A DNA stretch of 32,614 nt from Acidimicrobiia bacterium (GTDB lineage Bacteria; Actinomycetota; Acidimicrobiia; Acidimicrobiales; Aldehydirespiratoraceae): the NCBI GenBank assembly GCA_024421095.1, contig JAHQYM010000019.1, positions 1 to 32,614 on the forward strand, read 5' to 3'. Of the stretch, positions 8,353 through 16,352 are shown one piece after another (position 1 is the stretch's first letter; each line of letters begins with the position of its first letter). The position numbers were made by a program, and so were the translations under genes. The notes beneath the pieces are model-generated. The model saw only the letters and a list, made by a program, of their open reading frames with translations. It did not search any database and had not been told where the DNA came from.

Positions 8353-8949
8353 CTACCCAGCTTCGTCAATCAACCCCACATCACCATCATCGCGACGGTA
8401 GACCACCGCGCTACGGTCGGTTTCTTTGTTGATGAAGAAAAAGAAGCCGTGATCCATGTATTCCATTTTTTCGGCTGCTTCATCGGGGGTCAGCGGACCA
8501 AGATGAAATCGTTTGGTCTTGACAATCTGCGGAATGTTCTCCTCGGTTCCAACGACATCTAAATCTTGCATAGCGCCATCGTCTAACACCGCCACGTTTT
8601 GCAGTTGAGCATCGGTGCCGGTACGGATGGTTGCGCCGGTGCCGTGATGTCGACGTTGCAACTTGGTACGCAGCTTGCGGATTTGGCGCAAGAGTTTGTC
8701 TTCCGCTAAGTCGATTGCGGTGAAGGGGTCGGGGGCACGAACCTTGGTGCGTAAATGATGACCACGACCCTTGAGGACAATCTCGCAATACTCCTTGTCT
8801 GCGATCCGAGGATTTTGCGCTTCGTCAAAATGGACGCTGGCATAGTCAAGCGCGTCCAGATATTTATCTAACTGGCCTATTTTCTCATGAATCACCTCCT
8901 CCAGTCTCGGCGTGACATTTACGTGCCGGGCGCTGATGGAGACGTCCAT
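8353..8949 (-). CDS. hpf: Long-form ribosome hibernation promoting factor
   Basis: This 198-residue protein has the N-terminal S30AE domain (about residues 1-105, beginning MDVSISARHVNVTPRLEEVI) that occupies the mRNA and tRNA sites of the 30S subunit. A charged linker follows, then the C-terminal dimerisation domain (about 140-198, KTKRFHLGPLTPDEAAEKME and FINKETDRSAVVYRR). The long form joins two 70S ribosomes into an inactive 100S dimer in slow growth. A strong AGGAGGT motif at 8961-8955 sets the ATG start at 8949. The comF-hpf-secA order is, as I recall, that of Mycobacterium (Rv3242c-Rv3241c-Rv3240c). Confidence 0.96.
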   Translation of the reverse strand: MDVSISARHVNVTPRLEEVIHEKIGQLDKYLDALDYASVHFDEAQNPRIADKEYCEIVLKGRGHHLRTKVRAPDPFTAIDLAEDKLLRQIRKLRTKLQRRHHGTGATIRTGTDAQLQNVAVLDDGAMQDLDVVGTEENIPQIVKTKRFHLGPLTPDEAAEKMEYMDHGFFFFINKETDRSAVVYRRDDGDVGLIDEAG

Positions 8950-8954
8950 TCCTT

Positions 8955-8961
8955 ACCTCCT
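8955..8961 (-). promoter_or_regulatory. Strong Shine-Dalgarno of hpf
   Basis: The minus strand reads AGGAGGT five bases before the hpf ATG. It is the best ribosome binding site noticed in the window; most other genes here have weak or no such motif. Confidence 0.8.
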
Positions 8962-9015
8962 GGTTGTGGTTTGAAACGACCATAGCAGAGCACGCATGCA
9001 GATGCAAACAAAATC

Positions 9016-9522
9016 TCAGGTTGATGTTGAGCGAGTGGCCACGAGGCCATAAACCGCGCCGGCTCCTTGTTGGCGCAATATGTCGGCGGCATTGTGCAGC
9101 GTTGTGCCCGTGGTTGTGACATCATCGATGACTAATATTGAGGGTTGCCGACGCAGCGGCGGACCCCGCGAAACCAACCTCGGGCCGCTAATACGCCCTT
9201 GCCGATCTCGTGCGGTTTGCGGCAGATCATCGGTTCGCCGCAGCATCCGCTTGACCCGCACACCTTGGCGGCGCGCCACCGCACGCGCCAATAACTCGCT
9301 TTGATCAAATCCACGCTTGCGCCGACGCGACGGGGAAGCTGGTATCCAGGTGACCAAATCCGCCTGCGGAGACAATGCGGCCATGGCCTGCGCCAGCGCC
9401 GACACCACAGCCGTGGAACGCTCATATTTGAGTTTGCACACCAATTCCGCGGCACGCCCTTCATGCGGCCAAACCGCAATAATTTCCTGCAGAGGACTCT
9501 TGAGAAAGTTGTCTTTAGCCAT
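9016..9522 (-). CDS. ComF family phosphoribosyltransferase-like protein, without zinc finger
   Basis: This 168-residue protein has the ComF signature: ELVCKLKYERST near the start, WIPASPSRRRKRGFDQSELLARAVA in the middle and the phosphoribosyltransferase PRPP-loop ILVIDDVTTTGTT at residues 129-141. ComF helps natural transformation in competent bacteria; in other bacteria the role is unclear. Typical members are 210-240 residues and start with a four-cysteine zinc finger, which is absent here: the protein begins just before the family's WPHEGRAAELV segment and nothing in frame upstream restores the finger. It sits between the F420 oxidoreductase and hpf on the same strand. Confidence 0.88.
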   Translation of the reverse strand: MAKDNFLKSPLQEIIAVWPHEGRAAELVCKLKYERSTAVVSALAQAMAALSPQADLVTWIPASPSRRRKRGFDQSELLARAVARRQGVRVKRMLRRTDDLPQTARDRQGRISGPRLVSRGPPLRRQPSILVIDDVTTTGTTLHNAADILRQQGAGAVYGLVATRSTST

Positions 9523-9562
9523 AACCGAACACTAAAGACCCCCTATGACACTCAGCAACAAT

Positions 9563-10456
9563 TCAAGAAGGCATGTTTGGTGCTAAAGCTACGAGAACAG
9601 CATCATCAACCTCGCCTTGGCCAGTTTTGGGGTGCAATGGGTGGATGCAAATATGTGAAGCGCCAGCTTGTGCATGTTCAGTAAGGCGAGCTTCAATAGC
9701 ATCGACATCACCCCAAGCCACCAAACCATCAAGAAATTTCGCGCTTCCAGCGTCTATGTCATCGTCTGAAAAACCCATCGTCAGCCAAGCATTGCGGTAT
9801 CCCGGGGCGCGGGAATAGAACTTCAGAACCTGTGCAGCAGTTGCGTGCGCCAATGCCTTGTCACTAGTCAACAAAACCTTCTGCTCAACGTAAAGCCCAG
9901 TTTCAGGACCAATAATGCTGCGAGCCCAAGCAGTGTGTTCGGGGGTGGTGTTGTATGGATGCGCCCCAGCGCTGCGCTCTGCCGCTAGCTCCAACATCTT
10001 CGGGCCAAGCGCGCCAAGCACCCGAGTCACCGGCCGAGGGGGCGGCACCGACACATAGCGGGTGTTGTCCATGGCATCTAGGTAGTCGCGCAAATATGCA
10101 AGGGGCCTCACGTAATCCAAACCACGCACCCGTTCAACGATCGCCGGGCTTGAAACTCCCAAACCCAAAATCATGCGTCCACCAGTTTGTTCAGCCACAG
10201 TGTTGGCAGCTTGCAACATCACCGCCGGGTGCCGATTGTAAATGTTGGCAATGCCCGTGGCTAACACTAAGTCCTTTGTGACAGCACCAATCGCTGCTAG
10301 TTGTGCAAACGGGTCACGCCCGAAAGTTTCCCCCACCCAAAGCGTTGAATATCCAAGTTCCTCAACTCGCTTGCTGAGAGCGGCAACCTCTAAACCGCTT
10401 AGTCGTTCAGGTGCCACCCAGACACCTCGATCGATTTGTTTTGCTGCGTTAGTCAT
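9563..10456 (-). CDS. LLM-class F420-dependent oxidoreductase
   Basis: This 297-residue TIM-barrel protein belongs to the luciferase-like monooxygenase superfamily and resembles the TIGR03620 group of F420-dependent oxidoreductases. Supporting segments are ELGYSTLWVGETFGRDPFAQLAAIG, LVLATGIANIYNRHPAVMLQAANTVAEQTGGR, MILGLGVSSPAIVERVRG and RVLGALGPKMLELAAERSAGAHPY. Such enzymes use reduced deazaflavin F420 for hydride transfer, and the substrate here is unknown. Presence of this family fits an actinobacterial host that makes F420. It lies 36 bp downstream of ahcY and 40 bp upstream of comF. Confidence 0.9.
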   Translation of the reverse strand: MTNAAKQIDRGVWVAPERLSGLEVAALSKRVEELGYSTLWVGETFGRDPFAQLAAIGAVTKDLVLATGIANIYNRHPAVMLQAANTVAEQTGGRMILGLGVSSPAIVERVRGLDYVRPLAYLRDYLDAMDNTRYVSVPPPRPVTRVLGALGPKMLELAAERSAGAHPYNTTPEHTAWARSIIGPETGLYVEQKVLLTSDKALAHATAAQVLKFYSRAPGYRNAWLTMGFSDDDIDAGSAKFLDGLVAWGDVDAIEARLTEHAQAGASHICIHPLHPKTGQGEVDDAVLVALAPNMPS

Positions 10457-10492
10457 GCCACGAATCGTAATGCCTCAAAAGGCAACAAGTTG

Positions 10493-11953
10493 CTAATAAC
10501 GGTAGTGGTCGGGTTTGTAGGGGCCAGCCATGGGCACGCCTAAATAGTCCGCCTGGTCTTGGCTCAGGGGGGTTAACTTCACGCCTAGCGCGTCAAGATG
10601 CAGACGCGCCACCTCCTCATCAAGCGTCCGCGGCAAGACATGCACGCCTAACGCCACGTTGGCACTATTGGTGTGCAGTTCAAGTTGCGCCAGCACCTGA
10701 TTGGTGAACGAACAACTCATCACGAAACTTGGATGGCCTGTAGCGTTGCCCAAGTTCAGCAAGCGCCCCTCACTCAAAACGATCACCGAGTGCCCGTCGG
10801 GGAACAAAAACTCGTCTACCTGCGGTTTTATATTGATCTTTTGCACATCAGACATGCGCTCAAGCCCGGCGATATCAATTTCGTTGTCGAAATGCCCGAT
10901 ATTGCCAACGATTGCTTGATGCTTCATGCGGGCCATATGACCCGCCAAAATAATGTCCTTGTTACCTGTAGCCGAGATAAAAATGTCGGCTTTGTCGACC
11001 ACTGCTTCTAAAGTGTTCACCTCATAACCGCACATTGCAGCCTGCAACGCGCAAATCGGATCGATTTCGGTGACGATCACCCGCGCGCCTTGCCCCGCAA
11101 ACGACTCGGCGCAGCCTTTGCCCACATCACCAAACCCGCAGACAACGGCAACCTTGCCGCCAATCATTACGTCCGTGGCACGGTTGATGCCATCAACCAA
11201 ACTATGGCGCACCCCGTAAAGGTTGTCGAACTTCGACTTGGTAACTGAATCGTTGACGTTGATTGCCGGGAACAGCAATTCCCCCCTTTCCAGCATCTGG
11301 TAGAGACGGTTAACTCCCGTGGTGGTCTCTTCAGAAACGCCCCGAATCTGTGCGGCTATACGGGTGAAAAACTCTGCATCCCGCGCCGCGATACGCGCTA
11401 AGCGATCCAAGAACACGGCCCATTCTTCTGAGTCGTTTTCGTCCGCTTGAGGTATCGCCTGACTTTTTTCGAACTCCAAACCTTTGTGAACCAGCATCGT
11501 GGCATCGCCACCGTCATCAAGGATCAGGTTGGGGCCGCCACCGTCCCCCCAGAGGAACAGTTGCTCAGTAGCCCACCAATACTCTTCTAAGGTTTCACCT
11601 TTCCAAGCGAAAACGGCGCTGCCCCGGCAGTCTTCGGGCGTTCCGTCAGGGCCCACGACAACCGCCGCAGCCGCATGATCTTGGGTCGAGAAAATGTTGC
11701 AACTCACCCAACGCACCTCAGCGCCCAAAGCGGTGAGCGTCTCAATTAGCACTGCGGTTTGCACAGTCATATGCAATGACCCCGCGATGCGTGCGCCTTT
11801 GAGGGGGACCTCGTCTGCATAGCGAGCCCGCAGCGCCATCAGGCCAGGCATTTCGTGTTCGGCTAAGCGAATTTCTTTCCTACCGAACTCAGCTAGTTGC
11901 AGGTCTTTGACCTTATAGTCCATCGGTTTGTCCATCGGCTCGTCCATCGGCAC
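10493..11953 (-). CDS. ahcY: Adenosylhomocysteinase
   Basis: This NAD-dependent enzyme reversibly splits S-adenosylhomocysteine into adenosine and homocysteine, removing the inhibitor left by methyltransferases. It is up to 486 residues. Diagnostic segments are [16 protein letters not shown], the NAD-binding [20 protein letters not shown], the [15 protein letters not shown] region, [11 protein letters not shown] and the family's C-terminal KPDHYRY. The start is ambiguous: GTG at 11953 and in-frame ATGs at 11947, 11935 and 11923 lie in a short tandem repeat, and conserved homology begins at about [17 protein letters not shown], so 11923 is plausible. No clear Shine-Dalgarno motif decides it. 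It is 29 bp downstream of manA, too short a gap for a SAH riboswitch. Confidence 0.96.
   Translation of the reverse strand: MPMDEPMDKPMDYKVKDLQLAEFGRKEIRLAEHEMPGLMALRARYADEVPLKGARIAGSLHMTVQTAVLIETLTALGAEVRWVSCNIFSTQDHAAAAVVVGPDGTPEDCRGSAVFAWKGETLEEYWWATEQLFLWGDGGGPNLILDDGGDATMLVHKGLEFEKSQAIPQADENDSEEWAVFLDRLARIAARDAEFFTRIAAQIRGVSEETTTGVNRLYQMLERGELLFPAINVNDSVTKSKFDNLYGVRHSLVDGINRATDVMIGGKVAVVCGFGDVGKGCAESFAGQGARVIVTEIDPICALQAAMCGYEVNTLEAVVDKADIFISATGNKDIILAGHMARMKHQAIVGNIGHFDNEIDIAGLERMSDVQKINIKPQVDEFLFPDGHSVIVLSEGRLLNLGNATGHPSFVMSCSFTNQVLAQLELHTNSANVALGVHVLPRTLDEEVARLHLDALGVKLTPLSQDQADYLGVPMAGPYKPDHYRY
11915..11950 (-). repeat. 12-bp in-frame repeat with reiterated ATG at the ahcY start
   Basis: Three adjacent units read CCGATGGACGAG, CCGATGGACAAA and CCGATGGACTAT on the minus strand, encoding [12 protein letters not shown]. 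Each unit brings its own ATG in the ahcY frame, so one to three copies could be translated depending on which start is used. Confidence 0.85.
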
Positions 11954-11982
11954 GCTCAGTGGTATTGTTCACTAATGTCAGC

Positions 11983-13167
11983 TTAAGCGGAGCGGGCTAA
12001 ATCTTCACCCAAACCGGCGCGGAAGATCGTTGCACTACCACTGAGCCACGCAGCCCCGCTAGCGGCATCAAGCCAGGCTCCATCACCGGCGCGCAACCGG
12101 TGCGGCCCGTGAGGGTTTTGTAAATCCGCTTCACCGGCGATGCACAACAAGATGGCAGGTCCGCCAGCAATGCGGATTTCGCCCTCAACATCGATTCGTT
12201 GCAGAGAGAACTCTGCCACGGGGCTTCGGTAGCGCACGATGCCACCAACAGCTGTGGGGCGCTGGACATCAACAGCAAGCGGGGCGCTGTCGACAATGTT
12301 GAGAAACGTGTTGACGTCGACATGTTTGTTAGTTAGACCCGCACGCAACACATTGTCGGAGTTGGCCATGACCTCCACGGCGCTGCCATGCAAATAAGCA
12401 TGCAAGTTGCCGGCCCCCAAAAAAATTGCTTCACCGGGCTGCAAAGTCACATAATTCAAGAGCAAAGCGATCAGCACTGCCGGGTCTTGGGCGTGACACC
12501 GACCTAGTTGCAGCGCCACCCTTCGCTCCGGCGCGAACGGTAGCGAAGATTCTTTCGCACACGCCGCTACTAATGCCGCTATTTGTGCGGCGATCGTGGA
12601 ATCATCTTGGCGCAACAGCCAGCCGAGAATATGTGCCAGACCTCTAGGCGAAGAATCTGCAATCAGTTTGTGCCGTAACGGGTTGAGGGCTGCAGTCGGG
12701 ATCGTCTCCAGAAACTCCAGCGTCACAGCCGGTTCACGCAACCCACAAAGAGCACTGAACTCACTGAGCGCGCAAAGCAACTCCGGTTTATGGTTGCGAT
12801 CACGAAAGCTGCGGTTGGGGGCGCGGCGGTCGATCCTTTGAGAATCTTCTCGAGCGAACCCAGCTTGAGCCTGCTGGATCGAAGGATGCGCCTGCAAAGA
12901 CAACGGCTCCGCTGCGGAGATCACCTTCAACAAAAACGGTAACGATGCGAACCTTTCGGCTGCTTGCTTTCCCAAAGTGGCCAAAGGATCGGCGCGAATG
13001 CGTTGATCTAAACGAGTGCCACCACCACGGATTGGCGACGACCCCATCCGATGAGCACCGAACCAAACCTCGGCAATCGGTGCATCCGTCCTTGGCCAAC
13101 CAAACATTTCAGGGATCGCCGTGCGCGAACCCCATGCATAGTTTTTGACCACGCCATCAATCAACAC
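11983..13167 (-). CDS. manA: Mannose-6-phosphate isomerase, type I
   Basis: This 394-residue zinc enzyme interconverts fructose-6-phosphate and mannose-6-phosphate, feeding GDP-mannose synthesis. It begins with the family start VKNYAWGSRTAIPEMFG and has the metal-site segments SLQAHPS and HKPELLCALSEFSALCG, plus FLGAGNLHAYLHGSAVEVMANSDNVLRAGLT, which carries further zinc and active-site residues. The start is GTG at 13167 or the adjacent TTG. It is 18 bp downstream of the Trm112-like gene, in the manB-trm112-manA order I know from mycobacteria (Rv3257c-Rv3256c-Rv3255c, from memory), where it serves mannosylated envelope glycans. Confidence 0.95.
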   Translation of the reverse strand: MLIDGVVKNYAWGSRTAIPEMFGWPRTDAPIAEVWFGAHRMGSSPIRGGGTRLDQRIRADPLATLGKQAAERFASLPFLLKVISAAEPLSLQAHPSIQQAQAGFAREDSQRIDRRAPNRSFRDRNHKPELLCALSEFSALCGLREPAVTLEFLETIPTAALNPLRHKLIADSSPRGLAHILGWLLRQDDSTIAAQIAALVAACAKESSLPFAPERRVALQLGRCHAQDPAVLIALLLNYVTLQPGEAIFLGAGNLHAYLHGSAVEVMANSDNVLRAGLTNKHVDVNTFLNIVDSAPLAVDVQRPTAVGGIVRYRSPVAEFSLQRIDVEGEIRIAGGPAILLCIAGEADLQNPHGPHRLRAGDGAWLDAASGAAWLSGSATIFRAGLGEDLARSA

Positions 13168-13185
13168 GTCGCGAATCGCCTGTGG

Positions 13186-13407
13186 CTACAAACCGTCCGC
13201 CGTAGATTTGGCGCATAAACGAGCGTGTTCTTGAGCATCCACATCGACCGCCTCCTCAGGCAGCATCACCGCAATGTCGCCTTGATGCACACGATAGAGC
13301 TTACGCAGACGTGGGTTGTAGAGTTTGTCTTCGTCATCAAAATACAACAACGGGCCACGGTCAATAGGGCACACCAACAAATCACGGAGACGGGCATCAA
13401 GAGGCAC
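13186..13407 (-). CDS. Trm112-like small protein
   Basis: This 73-residue protein with a GTG start matches the Trm112/UPF0434 (PF03966) pattern: LRDLLVCPIDRGPLLYFDDEDKLYNPRLRKLYRVHQGDIAVMLPEEA. In eukaryotes and archaea Trm112 activates methyltransferases; the bacterial role is unsettled. One CP motif is kept (CPID) but the usual second cysteine of CxxC is replaced by Arg/Asp context, so zinc binding is doubtful. It lies between manB (39 bp upstream) and manA (18 bp downstream), a conserved actinobacterial arrangement. Confidence 0.88.
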   Translation of the reverse strand: MPLDARLRDLLVCPIDRGPLLYFDDEDKLYNPRLRKLYRVHQGDIAVMLPEEAVDVDAQEHARLCAKSTADGL

Positions 13408-13446
13408 GATGACTAGTCAACCAGATTCCGCTCAAGACCACCACAA

Positions 13447-14790
13447 CTAAGCAATGAGTGCCAAGATTTCTTGGCTGCGGCGCTGCATCTCCGCTTGGTT
13501 AGCAGCTTCAAGATTTAGACGCAGCAAAGGCTCAGTATTCGAAGGGCGCAGGTTGAACCACCAATCACCACACTCGACAGTGAGACCATCAAGCCAATCT
13601 TGTTGGCAACCCGCGAAAACGCCTGCCACCTTGTCGATCACCGCGTGGGGATCAGCAACCGCAGTGTTGATTTCAGACGAGGCACTATAACGATCTAATG
13701 CGGCAACGAGATCAGCAAGACCCGCTGAATGCCCGCTCAATGCTTCCAACACCAACAACGCGGCAATCATGGCGCTGTCGGCACCGAAATTGCGGCGGAA
13801 GTAGTAATGGCCCGAATGTTCACCACCAAAAACGGCTCCACTGTCAGCCATCGCCTGCTTCATAAAGGTGTGACCAACCCGCGAGCGAACCGCTTGGCCT
13901 TGACCTTCGGAGATCACCTCCCGCACCGCTTTAGAACAAATCACGTTATGCACGATCGCCGCACCCGGTTCAGCTTTCAGTATCGCACGCGCAACCAAAG
14001 CAGTCGTCAAAGAACCGGAAAGGCTGCGCCCATGCTCATCAATCAGAAACACCCGATCGGCATCACCATCAAAGGCCAAACCAATGTCGGCTTTAGTCGC
14101 CCGAATCCTTGCAGCGAGGTCTTGACAGTTTTCTGTTTGAAGCGGGTCGGCGGGATGGTTCGGGAAAGTGCCATCAAGCTCGGCGTACATATGATCAAGC
14201 ACAAACGGCAAATCGGCAAACACTGCGGGGACCACCAAACCGCCCATGCCATTAGCCGAATCGACCACAACACGCAGCGGTTCTAGCGCGCCGACATCAA
14301 CAAAGGACCGCACATGCGAAACGTATCCTTCAAGCAAGCGATACGGAGTACATTTGCCACGGCGCGGTGTGGGTTGCGGGCCAGCAATCGCCAAACGTTT
14401 GATTTCGGTCAGCCCCGTAGCGGTGCCAACTGGTGCCGCGCCAGACAAACACATCTTGATTCCGTTGTAGCCCGCAGGGTTGTGTGAAGCTGTGAAAACC
14501 GCGCCAGGCAAACCCAGAAACCCCGAACCGTAATAGAGCATCTCGGTGGCACACAACCCGACATCAAGCACATCTATGCCGTGCGCTAAAGCACCATCAG
14601 CGAACCCAGTCGCTAGTTCCTCACCGTCTGGGCGCATGTCACGGCCCACCAAAATCGCTTCAGCACCAGTAGCCCGCACGAAACGAGCGAAAGCGCCGCC
14701 GATAGCTTCAGCACCGCTGGCATCTAGCTGATCGGGGACTAAACCACGCACATCGTAGGCCTTAAATATCGCCTCAAAGTCTGTGGGCAC
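13447..14790 (-). CDS. manB: Phosphomannomutase/phosphoglucomutase
   Basis: This 447-residue alpha-D-phosphohexomutase converts mannose-6-phosphate to mannose-1-phosphate (and possibly the glucose pair). All four active-site loops are present: the phosphoserine loop TASHNPAGYNG with Ser102, the magnesium loop DGDADR at 241-246, the sugar-binding GGEHSGHYYFRR and the phosphate-binding RPSNTEPLLR with Ser417. The start KAYDVRGLVPDQL is typical. With manA two genes downstream it supplies the precursor of GDP-mannose for the glycosyltransferases in this neighbourhood. It is 17 bp downstream of ppk2. Confidence 0.96.
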   Translation of the reverse strand: MPTDFEAIFKAYDVRGLVPDQLDASGAEAIGGAFARFVRATGAEAILVGRDMRPDGEELATGFADGALAHGIDVLDVGLCATEMLYYGSGFLGLPGAVFTASHNPAGYNGIKMCLSGAAPVGTATGLTEIKRLAIAGPQPTPRRGKCTPYRLLEGYVSHVRSFVDVGALEPLRVVVDSANGMGGLVVPAVFADLPFVLDHMYAELDGTFPNHPADPLQTENCQDLAARIRATKADIGLAFDGDADRVFLIDEHGRSLSGSLTTALVARAILKAEPGAAIVHNVICSKAVREVISEGQGQAVRSRVGHTFMKQAMADSGAVFGGEHSGHYYFRRNFGADSAMIAALLVLEALSGHSAGLADLVAALDRYSASSEINTAVADPHAVIDKVAGVFAGCQQDWLDGLTVECGDWWFNLRPSNTEPLLRLNLEAANQAEMQRRSQEILALIA

Positions 14791-14807
14791 CGAGTAATCC
14801 TCTTAAC

Positions 14808-15656
14808 TCAGTAACGCTCAGGGACAAATGTTTGCTCAGAGATGGGTGGACGCACATAACCGATGGCTGACTGCTTTTGCGGCAAATGTACTTCCTCCCA
14901 AGGCACCGGTTCGTAGGGTATCTGCTCAAGCAGGTGCGCGATGCAGTTTAACCGGGCCTTCTTTTTGGAGTCGGCATTGACCACAAACCAAGGAGCCACC
15001 TTAATGTCGGTGTGCGCGAACAGAATATCTTTGGCTTTAGAAAAATCTACCCAGCGGGTACGACCCTGCAAATCAAGCGCCGATAATTTCCAACGCCTCA
15101 CTGGATCGTTGATACGGCTTTGAAAGCGGCGTTCTTGTTCACTGTCGCTAACCGAGAACCAGTACTTGATCAAAACAATTCCCGAGCGAACTAACATCCG
15201 CTCAAATTCGGGGCAGGAACGCAAAAACTCTTGGTATTCCTCTTCGCTGCAAAAACCCATTACCGGTTCGACAAGGCCACGATTATACCAACTGCGGTCG
15301 AAGAGCACCATCTCGCCAGCGGCAGGCAACTCAGCCACGTAACGCTGAAACCACCATTGGGTCTTTTCACGGTCGCTTGGCGTGCCCAACGCAACTACCC
15401 GCACAACTCTCGGGTTGAGACGTTCAGTAATGCGCTTGATCACACCGCCTTTGCCGGCTGCGTCACGCCCCTCAAAAATAACCACAACTTTGAGACCCTG
15501 ATGGCGTATCCAGCGCTGTAGACGCACCAGTTCTTGCTGTAAACGGGCAAGTTCGCGATTGTATTCCTTAGTTTTCACCTTGAACCGCCTTTTTGCGCCA
15601 TTTGCGCCAGATGTTGGCGTGGCGCTAGTGTGCGACCCCAACATAATAGCGACCAT
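14808..15656 (-). CDS. ppk2: Polyphosphate kinase 2
   Basis: This 282-residue one-domain PPK2 transfers phosphate between polyphosphate and nucleoside diphosphates, or the reverse. It has Walker A GRDAAGKGG at residues 63-71, the lid region with LNPRVVRVVALGTPSDREKTQWWFQRYV and Walker B FDRSWYNR (D120-R126), followed by the conserved EPVMGFC and RINDPVRRWKLSALDL segments. A single domain of this length fits class I PPK2. Two ATGs are possible (15656 and 15644). It lies in the manB operon, 33 bp after the acidic membrane protein gene; whether it supplies GTP for GDP-mannose formation is speculation from context. Confidence 0.94.
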   Translation of the reverse strand: MVAIMLGSHTSATPTSGANGAKRRFKVKTKEYNRELARLQQELVRLQRWIRHQGLKVVVIFEGRDAAGKGGVIKRITERLNPRVVRVVALGTPSDREKTQWWFQRYVAELPAAGEMVLFDRSWYNRGLVEPVMGFCSEEEYQEFLRSCPEFERMLVRSGIVLIKYWFSVSDSEQERRFQSRINDPVRRWKLSALDLQGRTRWVDFSKAKDILFAHTDIKVAPWFVVNADSKKKARLNCIAHLLEQIPYEPVPWEEVHLPQKQSAIGYVRPPISEQTFVPERY

Positions 15657-15689
15657 CGACCGCTGAACTCACCGGTTTGAGGTGAAAGG

Positions 15690-16352
15690 TCAAGTTGGTT
15701 CCCATTCGTCGGGTGTGTCTTCATCGTCTTCATCGTCCTCATCTTGCATTGGTTCATCGGGTAGGGTTCCGAATAATCCTCCACCGAGCGCATCGCCTAG
15801 CGCGTCGCCAAGTTCATTAAGGTCAAGCAAAAAGGGGAGCAATTCAGCTAAATCGCCCAAACTGCCGAGGTCGCCGAGATCAAGGTCGCCTAATCCTAAC
15901 GCTTCGCTCAAATCCAGTCCCCCGGGATCTAAATCGCCAGAATCCAGATCACTTGAATCCATGTCCCCCGACTCGATATCCCCGGAATCTGGATCGTCAA
16001 GACCGAGATCTGATGCCATGACCACCACCACGATCGGTCGGTTGGTGTCATTGCCGTGGCTACGATCGGAGCGTTCGGCGACTTCAGGAGCATCATTAGT
16101 CGCTTGGTCGTCGCCGAGTGCAGAAATCGCCCACCAAGCGCCAACCACGATCCCCGCACAAATCAACACTGTGCCGACAACCACGCTAGCGATCTGCATT
16201 GCACGCGCCGGCTTCAACGGTTCTTTGCTCGCGGCCACCGGCATTGTTGGCGAACTTACTGAATTGGCAACACTGGATTCACTCACGCTGGTCTCGCTGC
16301 TGCTGGCCTCAGCCGAGTTCTCCTTCGGCGGGTCTTGGTTTTCGTCATTCAT
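15690..16352 (-). CDS. Acidic one-helix membrane protein with a pentad-repeat tract
   Basis: I do not recognise this 220-residue protein. It has a Ser/Glu-rich cytoplasmic head (1-50), one membrane helix at about 53-79 (IASVVVGTVLICAGIVVGAWW), and an acidic outer part. Residues 120-145 run as near-perfect five-residue units (SGDIE, SGDMD, SSDLD, SGDLD, PGGLD), followed by GLGDLDLGDLG-type repeats and a final DEDDEDDED cluster. The pattern resembles pentapeptide repeats (D-L-x-x spacing) but is too short to be sure of that fold; binding of calcium is another possibility. The ATG overlaps the stop of the glycosyltransferase fusion by 8 bp (ATGAATGA), so translation is probably coupled. Confidence 0.78.
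   Translation of the reverse strand: MNDENQDPPKENSAEASSSETSVSESSVANSVSSPTMPVAASKEPLKPARAMQIASVVVGTVLICAGIVVGAWWAISALGDDQATNDAPEVAERSDRSHGNDTNRPIVVVVMASDLGLDDPDSGDIESGDMDSSDLDSGDLDPGGLDLSEALGLGDLDLGDLGSLGDLAELLPFLLDLNELGDALGDALGGGLFGTLPDEPMQDEDDEDDEDTPDEWEPT

Noticed and set aside
11954-11982. A SAH riboswitch before ahcY
   Set aside because: Only 29 bp separate manA from the first ahcY start, and no structured leader fits.
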